From assembly GCA_905178155.1 (NCBI GenBank), contig CAJINV010000002.1, positions 634,422 through 698,421 on the forward strand: 64,000 nucleotides of DNA. The letters are read 5' to 3'. The position numbers were made by a program, and so were the translations under genes. The stretch comes from Amoebophrya sp. A120. Lineage: Eukaryota; Sar; Dinophyceae; Syndiniales; Amoebophryaceae. Positions 11,601 through 22,400 of this stretch are shown piece after piece. Within the stretch, counting starts at the first letter, position 1; each line of letters opens with the position of its first letter. A model generated the notes under the pieces. The model was not told the origin of the DNA. It did no database searches and saw only the letters and a list, made by a program, of their open reading frames with translations.

Positions 11601-14600
11601 CATTTTATTCCAATCAAACCAGCTGATTGAATATCAAACTCAGAAGCACCGCACTGTGCTCCTCGTCGCGCCAACGGAGGTCGTTGTATACCGCCAGCAC
11701 GCAATATGACAGGAATTATCTTGATTTCAAAATGAAAATCAGCATCACAAGTTTCATTTTCGCTTTCGGAAAAAGTTGTAGTTCATCTCTTCAGCAATTA
11801 CTAATTTGCTCCAGAGGTGGTACGACGAGGCAAGCAGTTTTGATGGTGCCACGCATACTACAGTATCGCTGGACTTACCACCGCCCATCTTGAAGAGGTC
11901 ACGTTATGCATTGCAAATATCGACGATCTCGGTCTGGAAGGGTGCAGAAGTTTGGCATGCAGGTTTTGGACGATGACCTCCCTGAAGATCTGGAAAAATA
12001 GCAAGGGGCTTAGCATCACAAGTTTATTTGCAAGGGCTTTTTGGAATGCCTATCCCTATCCCTATTCTGCATGAGAAATCGCGTCTCTTCAAGTTAGCCG
12101 AATAAATGTTGGGACAGCCTTTCATGCTACTCGTGCACGACAGATTTTCGTGCAACTGAAAGCGAGCATCACAAGTTTGCATCCTTCCAGACCGCCGGCA
12201 TATCAACTGTAAAAATGTCTGGGTCTGGAAGAATTCATGTTTGTCATGCTTGTCTGGCATGACTCTTAAATCTGTCATGCACGTTACTCAAGAACTCCGT
12301 TTTTCTGTGATGCAGAAGCGCAGTTTGTCATGCAGAATAGGCAACACCTAGGAGCTCAGAAACTTGTCATGCTGAGCCAGCATCTGTAGCCTCATCATGA
12401 GACGCCACCCAGCATCACAAGTTTCCAGACCCAGACATTTTTGCTTTTGATACGGCACATAATTTTTGCAAGGCATACGTCCTGATCATGACCATTGTCG
12501 GGATGCATTAGGTCTTTCATGTCATCTTTTGACAAGCCGTCTGTTGGGATATGCAATGCAAAAAGTATCGCACTTGTAGTAATTTTTATCGCTGTTATAT
12601 GCATTACAAATCTACTCCATCCAAAGATAAAACTAAAACAGCATAACAAATCCTATTTCTAATGCTGAGAAAATTTGTAATGCAATCCATACTAGTACGA
12701 TGCTTTTGCAATGCATATCCGAAAGCATCACGGAATTCTTGCTTCCCGAGGACGTTTATCCTGAGTAAAAACATCCCCACCCCAGAGTCAAAATGGGGAT
12801 CTCGCAACACAGCAGGTCGAGAAGTTTTGAGAGTCACGCATGACAAGTTCCTCTCTGTACTGTAGTGAAGTTCAGTAAGTGCAGCCGCATCAGAAAGCCA
12901 TCTACTCATCTTCCGGTTTACAGCATTACAAAGTCCAAAACGCGATTGGGAATGCTTCTCATGGGGATGCGCATTACAAATCTTCCTGTGATTGCAAAGC
13001 TGCATAACAGCTATGGTGTGGGGACGTTTTTACTCAGGATAACGTTTCCCAGACCCTCCTCAGCCTGGTGGTGTCCACCCGAGATTATCCTTTGTAAAAA
13101 CGTCCTCACCACGTCCCAAGATTTGTCATGCAAAATGGCATGCCTACAATGTTTGTCATGCGCAAGAACCTCGACATGAGGAGCATCCTCTGCAGATGCT
13201 ATGTGGCAAGAAGGTGGACTCGTCATGCTCTAATCCGGATGAGGTGATGAATTTGTGATGTCTCTTTACAATTACATGATAAACACGGTCGAGTACTTGA
13301 GTAGTTTTACACTGAAAGCACAAGGAGATTGTCATGCGCAAGAAGCCAAACTACCTTGTTGATTTGTGCAGCGAAAAAACAAAACATCTTGACTCTAGGG
13401 TGCAGCTGGGGACGCAGTTTTTACCCAGGATAGAGATGGCTTTGAACACATCCCGTGGTAGGCCGTTTTCTTGCCACTCTCTCTCTCCGATTCTGTATCC
13501 TGGGTAAAAACGTCCCCACCCCAGAGTTGTCATGCAGATTTGCCATCACAGGAACATTTGTGATGCGCAACCCCATCACAGGCATTTTCAATCGTGTTTG
13601 AGAACTTGTAATGCTGTAAACAGGATCAGCAGATCGATTTGTGATGCGGCTTTCCTTGCTAACTTGCACTACCTTACGCCGGACTGAAACTTGTCATGCG
13701 TGACTCCCAAAACTCCTAGGTTTGTGTTGCAAAATCCCCATCTTGACTCTGGTGTGGGGACGTTTTTAATCAGGATATTTTGCCGTCGCCATCTTCGTCC
13801 ATAGTGTTTAGGTCGCCCAAGGTGATTTTGTCGTCGCTTCCAAACTCTCGCGCCAGATATGCATTACAAATTTATTCCCGTACATGATGTTGTACAAAAT
13901 GCGTCACAAATTTCAACTTGTCATGCTGAAGAGGTTCTTTGAACGGAAAAGTTTGTCATGCGGAAGCCACATTTGTTCGACGTCGTGTAGTACGCGAAAT
14001 TTCTTGTGGATCATATCAGATGCCCAAGCGCAACCTCATCCCTGTTCAGACCAGGTTCGCCATCTAGATTCCCTTCTGCAATGTCTACACCAGTCATGAA
14101 CGCAGGCGAGCCGGCGTGTCCCTTTCGGAAGTCGGCCTGTTTGTTTTTTGTAGTTATAGCATTTTTGCATTATGCTGCATGCAAAGAAGTCTACAAGAAG
14201 AGATCTATCGTCCATGGTTCAGAAGTTGTGCACCAGCGGCCAACAAGTTGTCCTCCTCGTGGCGAAGATGCATCAATGAAGTAGCCCTAAGTATCTGCAC
14301 GTGCTCTACAGAGGTCGTAGGAGGTACTTTTTACTTTTGTATCAGGAGAACGAGATGTAATGTTGATGTCGAGATTGATGATGAAGATGATTCTGAAAAA
14401 GAATAAGTAAATACGATATCGTGAAAGTCGTCCGAGTCTCCGCCACCTGCTTTCCACTCGTCCAGGCTAAGCTTTCCGTTGCCATCAAGGGGAAAATATC
14501 GATCTGGGTCATCTGGAAGAGAGCAGACACTTCTGGTCGTGGGGTTTTTATTGCATCTCCAAGAGGCGGATCTTCGTCTTCCTCATGGGAAATGCCAATG

Positions 14601-14610
14601 CCTTGGTCGC
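8643..14610 (-). CDS. Multi-EF-hand calcium-binding protein, 5' end unresolved
   Basis: Exons in transcription order: 14610 to 14415 (internal junction unclear), 14136-14016, 13852-13778, 13490-13433, 13080-13042, 12751-12718, 12544-12477, 11900-11890, 11626-11591, 11315-11268, 10774-10731, 10402-10357, 10035-10005, 9811-9760, 9483-9414, 9063-8984, 8715-8643. Four introns are GT-AG; the rest are introners. The product is a chain of about ten EF-hand-like loops, for example LDGNGKLSLDEW, DEDGDGKIGEREW, DTEHGKQNVVTWEE, GADGRVTPQDL, DENMIGHEE and the C-terminal DEDNNGEVSREEF. Several loops lack canonical acidic residues, so calcium binding may be partial. Two problems remain. Exon 10402-10357 reads into TGA unless one base of its G runs is removed. 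The first exon needs a frame change before DPDRYFPLDGNG. The true start lies upstream or is hidden. A shorter relative sits at 40325-44159. Confidence 0.72.
9069..9413. mobile_element. Family B-like introner, degraded, in the multi-EF-hand gene
   Basis: TATGCAGTGCAAATATTTCA at one end and its relative TGAAATATTTGCAATCCATA at the other; the CTGG words next to them are eroded. Flanks GGTCC/GCTCA no longer match, yet 5-bp-rule excision joins DLDNRLS to YEEAKNH, an EF-hand loop. Confidence 0.78.
9489..9758. mobile_element. Family B introner in the multi-EF-hand gene
   Basis: TATGCATTGCAAATATGTCT..GGTCTGGAAG with complementary right end. Flanks CGGTG/CCGAG. The in-frame junction (YGIA-R-DENMIG) needs one base more than element plus 5 bp, so the boundary is uncertain by 1 nt. 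Confidence 0.82.
10041..10356. mobile_element. Family D introner in the multi-EF-hand gene
   Basis: TATGGATGTGTCAGAGTTGA..CGACAAAGTTGAA with complementary right end. TSD TTTGG/TTTGC. Confidence 0.88.
10408..10730. mobile_element. Family B introner in the multi-EF-hand gene
   Basis: TATGCATTGCAAATTTATG with ACGTCTGGAAG at the left, CTTCCAGACCCAGACAT and GCATTTAATA at the right. TSD CGGTG on both sides. Excision completes the EF loop GADGRVTPQDL. Confidence 0.9.
10775..11267. other. GT-AG intron with a family G end inside, multi-EF-hand gene
   Basis: On the minus strand the donor reads GTTA|GTGCAC and the acceptor AACAG|GGACC, joining EEAQAYVR to TFNQYAGADG. The donor end is a family G terminus (TATGTTAGTGCACAAC). 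No matching second G end is visible, so a decayed introner may have been converted to canonical splicing. Confidence 0.6.
11321..11590. mobile_element. Family B introner in the multi-EF-hand gene
   Basis: TATCAATTGCAATTATGTCT..GGTCTGGAAG at the left, TTCCAGACCCAGATCGATG..TGGATA at the right. TSD GTTCC on both sides. Excision joins KMDTE to HGKQNVVTW. Confidence 0.9.
11632..11889. mobile_element. Unclassified introner-like intron in the multi-EF-hand gene
   Basis: Begins TATCAAACTC, ends CGCCCATC, without clear TIR. Direct repeat TTGAA on both sides. Excision with one repeat copy gives VTSSISWFDWNK in frame. Confidence 0.65.
11905..12476. mobile_element. Family B introner interrupted by a second family B copy, multi-EF-hand gene
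   Basis: Left end TATGCATTGCAAATATCGAC..TCGGTCTGGAAG. The right end CTTCCAGACCGC..CATAATTTTTGCAAGGCAT is split by the nested copy. TSD ACGT. Excision of the composite joins GHDQDV to TSSI. Confidence 0.85.
12201..12452. mobile_element. Family B introner nested in another family B introner
   Basis: TATCAACTGTAAAAATGTCT..GGTCTGGAAG and complement ending CTTTTGATA. TSD CGGCA on both sides, made of the outer element's own sequence. Confidence 0.9.
12550..12717. mobile_element. Family A introner in the multi-EF-hand gene
   Basis: TATGCAATGCAAAAAGTATC / GATGCTTTTGCAATGCATA. Flanks TGGGA/TCCGA. Joins RDAFG to TDGLSKDD. Confidence 0.85.
12757..13041. mobile_element. Family C introner in the multi-EF-hand gene
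   Basis: TATCCTGAGTAAAAACATCC / GGGGACGTTTTTACTCAGGA. TSD ACGTT on both sides. Confidence 0.9.
13086..13432. mobile_element. Family C introner in the multi-EF-hand gene
   Basis: TATCCTTTGTAAAAACGTCC at the left, GACGCAGTTTTTACCCAGGA at the right. TSD GAGAT on both sides. Confidence 0.9.
13496..13777. mobile_element. Family C introner in the multi-EF-hand gene
   Basis: TATCCTGGGTAAAAACGTCC / GGGGACGTTTTTAATCAGGA. TSD TTCTG/TTTTG. It splits the EF loop DEDGDGKI-GEREW. Confidence 0.9.
13858..14015. mobile_element. Unclassified introner in the multi-EF-hand gene
   Basis: Starts TATGCATTACAAAT, ends GTGGATCATA, interior with TTGTCATGC words but a weak TIR. Direct repeats CCAGA/TCAGA. Excision joins ALGHL to TREFGSDD. 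Confidence 0.7.
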
Positions 14611-15930
14611 CTGGGCACAAAAAAAAACACACATTTTTTACTAGTGGATTTTCTCAATAAAGGATTATTTGGCCTAAGTGATTCCTAAGTGTAGTCCCAC
14701 CGTGTTTAGCTTCAAAACCCGCTTGATATCTGGATTTTGTTCTGATTATTTTGGATTGCCCTACGTAGACCGGTGGCAATTTGATGCGTTCTGCGTATTT
14801 CCGTCGGTCCTCTTTCCAGCATTCCAACCAATTTAGACAAAGCCCAACACGAACGAATTTTACGGCAACGACTTGGTGCAAAATCTCGCCTACGAATCAG
14901 CGACATAGAGAGGTGAAGAACGAAAAAGGGCGACACGCGATCTGATTTTTTGCACGATGTTTGCACTAGAGACAGCTGCACTTTTATCCCGCCCAGCGAG
15001 GCGGCGAAGACGCGACGCACTGTCTGAGAGGATATCGACAGACCCCTCTTGATCAGCCCAAGCAAGAAGGGGCAACGAGTCAACATTTCTGATCCGACGA
15101 CGCAGACGCCACTGTGCACAACAGATCCGCAATTTATCTCATAAAACCGGTCCGAGATCTTCGCTGTTTTTTTGAGTTTTGTGCTATCTAGTTCTAGACG
15201 TGGATCTTGCGCGATTTGGGAAAGTCGCAAGCACGTCGCCGCGGAAGCTTTTGACTCGTGCCCTGCGTCATTATTTTTGGATTGGCGTCCTGCTGTTCAT
15301 AGCTCCATGTGGTCAGATTAAATGAGTCAGTTTTTTAGTGGGGGAATGTCGATCAGATCAATTTGCGCGGCCTTTCAGGCGGACGCTATCGCTTCGCAGA
15401 TGGAATAGGGGCCTCTGACTCTTGGGCAGCGATTTTCGTGATCGAGTGGAGGCATTGCCTCGGAATTCAGAAAATAAAGCATCTCGCTTGCAGATCTTTC
15501 TAGGTCAGTGCTTTCTCGCTGTCCATCGACACTTCTTGCTATCCATCGCAACATAATCTTTCGAGAAGATCTTAGATCTTGCTATGCGTCGAATATCTCT
15601 TTTCTTGTTTTTCCTAGATCCTCCTATCCATCGAGAACGACCCAAGCTGCCACGGGCAGCACTCGAGTCCTGAATGCCACGGCATCATCGAAACACCCCG
15701 GATCCAAGATCCAACGCCCCTTCAGAGACTGCGCCATACTCATTGAAAACCACTTTCTTAGCAGGCGAACCGGCAGGACGCCCTTCGTGAGCGGATTTTC
15801 ATTTTCTGAAAATTTATTTGGGTAGAGCCGAAGCCGAGTCTAGGAGCCGACTCATCGACCACGAGAAGGCTTACTTTCCAGTGTTAACGACCTAGCGAGG
15901 TCAGCGATCTACTTATTGCAGCGTCTTCAC
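14611..15930. other. No gene recognised
   Basis: A 172-codon minus-strand ORF at 14712-15230 is open but has no recognisable domain and lacks protein-like composition. Missing 5' exons of the multi-EF-hand gene could lie here. No introner is visible. Confidence 0.35.
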
Positions 15931-17064
15931 CTACCTCTTCAGACCCGCGGTCAAGTGCTTCCAGCATCGGCTGAATTCGCAGAGGTAGCTCGTGTAGAGA
16001 ATTTTGTCCCGTAGATCGTTGCCTGTCCAGTTTTCACCACGGCGAACGTCGAAAACTTTGCGGCAGTTTGGCGCTGCTTCGGGGTTTTTCGTCATCCGGG
16101 TCCGCATTCGCACGAAGAACTCCAGGGCGTTATCTGAAAAAAATTGCAGGTCGCACTTTTTCTTTGTTGCCGTCGTCGCGACGTTTGGGTAGTCCGGACG
16201 GAAGCAAAGATTGAGGGTGCGACGTGGGCCACCACCAAACACCAGCGTCGATTTCGATGCAACGCGCAGGCACCCCGGCAAACGCTCCGCTTCCGGGTCG
16301 CGGTCCAAGTCGTATGAACCCTGCATCCAGAGAATGAACTTGGAGGCCGTCCAGACACCGCAACAATCCACCGCCTCCTTGACCAGGTCGTTTTTTTCGA
16401 CTTTTTCGCCGTTTCGCCCGCGCTTCTTGAACCGCGCAGCCTTGTCGTCTAGCTGGCTCCACAGCTCTGTCTCCGCGGCTGCGACATACTTCTCCGATTC
16501 CTTACTCCGCCAATACTGGTCTTTCTTCCAGTAGCGGCCCGCGTTTTCCGGCACCCGCATCAATGCCTTCGCTGCAGTTTCAAACTGCGACGCCGAGATG
16601 TGCCCGGTTCCTGGGAACCACTCCTCGAGGTCGGAGATAAAATTCACGCTCATCTCCCAGCAGCACACCAAAGTGGTCCTGACCCGATCCTGCCAAGCGG
16701 TTCGAGAACTCTTCACCGTGCGATTAATGAGCTGCAGCCGCCGGACCGCCACAGAGTCTGAATTTTCCGCCCTGCCTTTCGTTGCGCACCAACTGTCAAC
16801 CGCCTCACCTGTAATTGTCACTTCATCACGAATGACGTCGCCATCCAACCGCGGGTCATCACTCGTTTCCCAACACCCGAGCTTGCGGTAGACCGGGACG
16901 ATGATCGTCTCGCCAGCAGGCGGAGAAAGCGTGGCGGCTTCTGGGTCTTTTTCTAGGCGAAGCAAAAAGTTGCACCACCTCTCCTCGACGAAGAAAAATA
17001 GAGGCCAGAAGTGGTCCGCCTCTGGTGCGAATAAAACATCGCGGGGTGTGCCTGTGCCGGCCAT
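15931..17064 (-). CDS. Intronless gene of unknown function, 377 aa
   Basis: A single open frame from an ATG at 17064. Composition is protein-like: many Trp, Arg and charged residues, no low-complexity run, no clear membrane segment or signal peptide. It holds clusters such as EERWCNFLLRLEKDP near the N-terminus and a Lys/Arg-rich stretch (KKRGRNGEKVEKND) near the middle. I recognise no family. It is unusual here in having no introner, while neighbours have many; it may be recently acquired or a lineage-specific gene. The opposite strand contains no better candidate. Confidence 0.65.
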   Translation of the reverse strand: MAGTGTPRDVLFAPEADHFWPLFFFVEERWCNFLLRLEKDPEAATLSPPAGETIIVPVYRKLGCWETSDDPRLDGDVIRDEVTITGEAVDSWCATKGRAENSDSVAVRRLQLINRTVKSSRTAWQDRVRTTLVCCWEMSVNFISDLEEWFPGTGHISASQFETAAKALMRVPENAGRYWKKDQYWRSKESEKYVAAAETELWSQLDDKAARFKKRGRNGEKVEKNDLVKEAVDCCGVWTASKFILWMQGSYDLDRDPEAERLPGCLRVASKSTLVFGGGPRRTLNLCFRPDYPNVATTATKKKCDLQFFSDNALEFFVRMRTRMTKNPEAAPNCRKVFDVRRGENWTGNDLRDKILYTSYLCEFSRCWKHLTAGLKR

Positions 17065-19455
17065 GACGGAAGTCGGCTAAGGCAGAGGTCACTCATAGCA
17101 CTAGCTCACGCCAAGGCAGAAGTCAGGTAGCGTGACAGCCTCGAAAGTAGCCTCTTGGGAGAGCAACGATGGATGGAAACGAGCGGCGGAGTCATATTGT
17201 TCACTATCAATACCAATTTTTTGAACTACGAACCTGCCTTCAACACTGCAGCGCATGGATGTTGCGCGTTTCCAGCCGCCACCCCACTAGTAGCCGCGCG
17301 TTTACTGTAGCACGAGCCAAAAAGTCACGCGGTGGTGTAGTGTTTTGCCGGTTAGTTCGTATCTGTCTCGTGCAGTATCTCTATCTTGTTCTTTCTTTGG
17401 ATCTCGTGGCATCATTGCAAGGTGACGAAGAGAAAAGAACGAAAACTAACGCACGAGAAAACACAAAGGCCAGAACCAGCGCACTCTCTGGCCAGGATTC
17501 ACTGCGATCCAGAAAGAGGTGGCCAGAAGGAGCAACCTTTTGTTACGAACACGCAGCCCGTCGGTCGGTGGTAAGGTTACTTACAAAGGCTTTTCTAGAA
17601 AGAAGGCGCCAGGGCTGCCTCCGGCGTTTTGTTTTCATCGTAAACTTTTCCGTCATGTGTATGCTTGTGTCTATGCCCCGGTGAGTTGATTCGTTCATAT
17701 CATGTGGACCCATTTATTTCTCGTTTTTTCTTTTTTGCTTTTGTTCTTACGCAGGACTTGTTTTTTTTTTGCCCTGCTATCTTTCCTCATAAATTTTTTA
17801 TATCTTCAACATAGGAATAAATATAAATATATCATTTACTGATGCTTTACTTCTTCCCCCGAGGCCTCGGGTTCTGCTTCGGGTTTTTCAGACAGGACGA
17901 CTGCTGCCTGCGAGAGTGCGACGTCGATCCCTAGGTCTGTACGATCGACCTCATCAATTAATTTTAGGCTTTTATCACTTCTACGACCTTCTTTTTCAAA
18001 TTCAATTGATTCTCCTGCTATTCATCGTATTAAAATAGTTTGGAAGTAGCGTTTGCACCTCAATCCAGCTTGACAACTACACGCCCCGCGTCACATTTCC
18101 AAACTCCGTCCGCCGACAACGCGAGGCGCCACGGCGCGGCGCCCACCGGCGCGAGGGAGGGGACGGGGAAAACAGAAACGGGCGCCCGCTGGCGCAGTCC
18201 CAGCGAGCGTGGGGGCGCCCTCCCTTTAGCAGGTTCGGGCGCGTGAGTTTCTGCCGGGAGGGACAGACAGGGCCGTGACTGGGTTCTGGGCTGCTAGACC
18301 CGGAGATGGGCGGCCCGAGCGGCAAAGCGCGCGCGAGGGGTGCGCACAGTCTTCGCAGGGCCGGATAAACCTCGTCCTCAAGGCGACCGCGACAGTGGCG
18401 CATTTCCAAGCGGTACGCCATCAGACGCCCCGCCCGACAGCTGCCCCAGCCATCTGCGAGTTCCGGTATGCTGGCGCTGCCGCCCTGGCGCTGTTGTTGC
18501 TGCATTGGCTTTTCGCAGCCAGGGTTCGCACGCCGCAGCTACCCTGCTGCGCGCACCTTTTGCAGCCAAAACAGGGTCTAATGCTGAAAACGTCAGCTCG
18601 GAAGGCTCGCGAGCTATCGAAACGGCAAACCGCTCGCGTTTTCCAGCTTTCCACGCAGAACGAGGGCCCTGCCAGTGCTTGGAGCGCAAGAAGTTTCAGG
18701 AGCGCAACACAACTTCCGCACGAGTAGAGAAAATTATATTTTTGAATTACAACGAAAAAGATCACCAGGAGCAAACCTCCTCCTCCTCCTAGTAACCACG
18801 CAAGAAATATTAATATTTTTCACTTTCTATTTTTTCTTTCATAAGTTGTAGACGAGCAGTCTATGGCTCCGGGGAGATGAAAACTCACGCTTAACTAACC
18901 TATGCCTTCAGTGTCCGCGATCCAGATAGAATTATTTTCTACTTCAATATATACTTGCAATTTTTTTTTTACTGTTCCTGTCGACGCCATCGCAAAGCTT
19001 TGCGCTTTTTTTAATTTTTCCTATCGTGCCAGCAATCTATTTTTTATTTATTATTTCTTCATCTACAAAGTCATGCTGTCGCCAAAGTTTGCTCTAGTTT
19101 CCAGTCTTCTCATGTCTGTATCGTAAATCTATCCGCTCGCAAATCAAGACTGAAATACTCGCTTTCGATCAAGATGGCGAGTATGCTGCATGGAGATGGA
19201 ATAGATACATCGCATGGTCGATCCATGAAGAACAACTCGATCCATGGTTATAGACTCGATCAATGGAGAGGAACTCAGTGGTCGCGCGGAAAAATAGAAG
19301 TAAGCGCTGAAAGAAGTCAGCTACTTTTTCCTACTTACAGAGACGATAGTAAATTGATGAGAAGTTATTCATAAACTAATCATATTATCGACGATTGCAT
19401 CTAGTTTATGATCAAATCATTATCAAATAACTTCAATGCTCATGATCATCGCGCT
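17065..19455. other. Intergenic; GC-rich block, no firm gene
   Basis: Plus-strand ORFs (17169-17684 and overlapping frames at 18040-18792) lack recognisable features; the latter arise in a GC-rich block at about 18080-18700 that is open in several frames. AT-rich DNA flanks it. No introners. Confidence 0.4.
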
Positions 19456-22400
19456 TTACTTCCTCTTTCCGGCGTGCTTCATCTTCATCTTCGTTGCACC
19501 TCCTTGATCTTGTTCCCCCTGCCCTTCATCGGCAGCTGGGTCCTCCTCCACCTTGACCTTGAGCGGATTCTTGTTCTTGGTGTTTTCTTTCCGCACCGGC
19601 GACTTATTTTTGTTTTTCTTCCCGGACGCGGACCCTGCAGCGGTTGGCTCCTCCGGGGCCTGCGCGACCGGAATCTGCTCCTCCTGCTGCTCCACCGCGA
19701 TATTCTTGCTGCTCTTGCGGTTCGGTTTCTTCAGCGGGGTCATCAGCTGAGCGTTGGCGGTGACGCTTTGTTTGTTCACCCGCTTGTTGTTCCGCTTGTT
19801 GTTCCCGTCCGCACCAGCAGCCTGGAACTGGATGTTGTCCTCCATCACAATGTCCTCCTGCATTACCAGGTTGGCCGGGTCGCGGGCATCTTTCGCATCG
19901 ACGTTTTTGCTATTCTTGCTCCTCATCGCTTTCATTTTCGGAAACTTCGGCTCCGCCGGCAGTCCGGCCCCTTCGGAAACATCCAACTCGTACCCAGCCA
20001 GGCCGTAGGCGCTGAGCTCCTGGTCGGTGTTGGTGGTGGTAGTGGTGGTAGTGGTTGTGGGGACGCCGAAGCTGCGGATGAGCAGCCTGGCCTCCGCCGC
20101 CCTCGACGGAGAGATGATGCCCATCCGCTGCACTAATTCGTCGATGTCGTCCTCCGGCTTCCGGACTGGACTGGATTGCTTCTTTTTGTTTTTGGTCGTG
20201 GCGCTCGGGGTCTGGTCGTCCAAAATCGGGTTGTCATCGATGTCCGGCCCCTCCGAGCCGAGGAAATTCAGCTCCGCGGGTTCTGCGCTTCCCTTCTTCT
20301 TTCGGCGACCCCGCAGGGCGAGGAGCTGTTTCCCCACAGCGGTGGTGTTGTCGAACTCCTGCCAGTATGAACTGCAAAAGTAGCGCACTAGTATAAATTG
20401 CATTACAAATCGGCTCAGCATTACAAATTAAATGTGTAATGCTGATTTCTCTTAAGACCTAGATTTGGAATGCATAGCCGCAATTAGTACGAGTGCGATA
20501 CTTTTGCACAGGATACCCAGTGCGGGAATTCTGGGATTATGTCGGAGAAATCCCGCTCCGTCGCGGTGATTTTCACCCTGATTTCCTCCGCTTTTTTGTA
20601 GTTACCTGTTTAGATTCACAAATTAATTGAAAACTTGCAGCCCATGTAGGAGAACTCACACTGAGACTCAAAAGTTGAAAACTTGAGTTTAGATTCAAAA
20701 ATCTAAAGTTGAAAACCCTACAAGTTCAAGCACAAGCACCGAGTTCAAGCGCAAGCGCCTACAAGTACCTACAAGCTCAAGTACCTACAAGCTCAAGCAC
20801 CAGTGCGAGCGCATTACAATTCCCAAGTGCAAGTGCGTACAACTTCCAGCACAAATGAAACCCTACAAGGGTACAAGATCAAGTACCTTGTTCCCCCAGC
20901 TCAACAATTTTCGCGATGTCCGGCTGCTGGATATCCTTCAGATGCTTCGAAAAACCCAGCACGAAGTCCTTCCATCCACCGTTTTTGCTCTTCGCATTGA
21001 AGGCGGCGACCGCTTTGTACACCTCCTGCCGGTCTTCCGCATATTCGGCCAAACTGGTGCGACTCTTCACCGCACCGACGCACTGCGCCAGTACGTGAAC
21101 CCACGGGTCGTACTTCGAGTCCTTGGGCTTGCCCTGCTCGGTCCACAACAAACCGAGCGGGGGGCAGAATTCCTCGTTCGTCCGCAGCTGTTTCAGCAAC
21201 AGCTGGTGCTCCGATTTCTTCGCCGCGCTAACCGCCCCCGGCATCAGCTGTTCTATGCACGACAAGAACTGCTGATGCCGGGAGAGGAAGCGGGCGGGCA
21301 AGAAATAACCGTCCTTGCTCAACATACATTCGTGAAAACCCGTCATACCATCCAGGATGGGTCGAAAGTCCTCCAGACCGTCAAGCAACAGGCTGACGTC
21401 ATCGCCCAGCCTCGACATCCATTCGAACTTCTGCGCCGGCTGGATGATCTGAAGTTTTGGCTTGGGTTTGGAAATAAAAGCACTGGCTCCGGGTGGGCTA
21501 CAACAACTTGCCTCGGTATCGCCGAAACAAAAAAGCCTTCGCTTGCCAACTAAAAACAAGCTTTTTACTGTCCAAGTAGGTGCGGCACTAGAATTAGAAA
21601 AAATAACTTGTACAATTTGCTCCGCTTCCATTCCCGGGAATTCCAGCGCAAAGCACTGGCTCATCACCTGGGCCAGCGTGTACCCGCGACTCGTGATCCG
21701 CCTGCAAATTTCCGGCAAACCCACCAGCTCCGTCTGGTTCCCAGTAGCCAACACTTTCTGGCACAGTGCTTTGTGCTCTGCTTTGATTTTTCGCACAGTG
21801 TCCTCATACCGCTCGTAGGTCTTGGTGGGTCCACGGTCCGCTTCGGCCAACTTCATCAGCAACGCGGCTAACTGTAGGAGAGGGTTGTACTATTTGATTT
21901 ATTTCCGAAACAAACTCCTCATGGTGTTTCTGGAAAAGTATTTGATTGGAAAAGCAACTACCGGCCGTACCGAAGAGCCAAAATTCTAAATCCTACCCGA
22001 GACCATTCCAAAACTAATTCGTAGAAGTACCTCTTCTTTCTTCCCACCGGCCGTCACTTGCGTATTCGTCTGCCCCACGAGCTGCTGCTGCTGCTTATTC
22101 TGCAAAATCGACTGCTTCTGCCCGAGCTGCTGCTTCATCGGCTTCACCGTCGTTGTACTTTTCAGCTTCTTCCCCTTCTCTCCATCATCCTCTTCACCAC
22201 CTTCTGGAGCTTCGTGTCCGCCTTCGAAAAGCTTTTTCGTAAGGTTCTGCGGCGTCACCGCAGCCGCGAGGTTGGACGGCGCTGAATTCGCAGGAGCTTC
22301 GGTGGGGGGCTCGTTGTCCTCCGCGTGCTGTTTTCATAGTTTGCAATTGTTATATCAAAGCTTGGCTATGCGCAACAAGTAGCAGCATGCTTATATTTAT

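Noticed and set aside
14712-15230. A 172-codon minus-strand ORF as a separate gene
   Set aside because: No recognisable feature, unusual composition, and an overlapping frame is open as well; too weak to call.
18040-18792. Overlapping ORFs in the GC-rich block
   Set aside because: Several frames on both strands are open at once, as expected from high GC; none shows a domain or start context.
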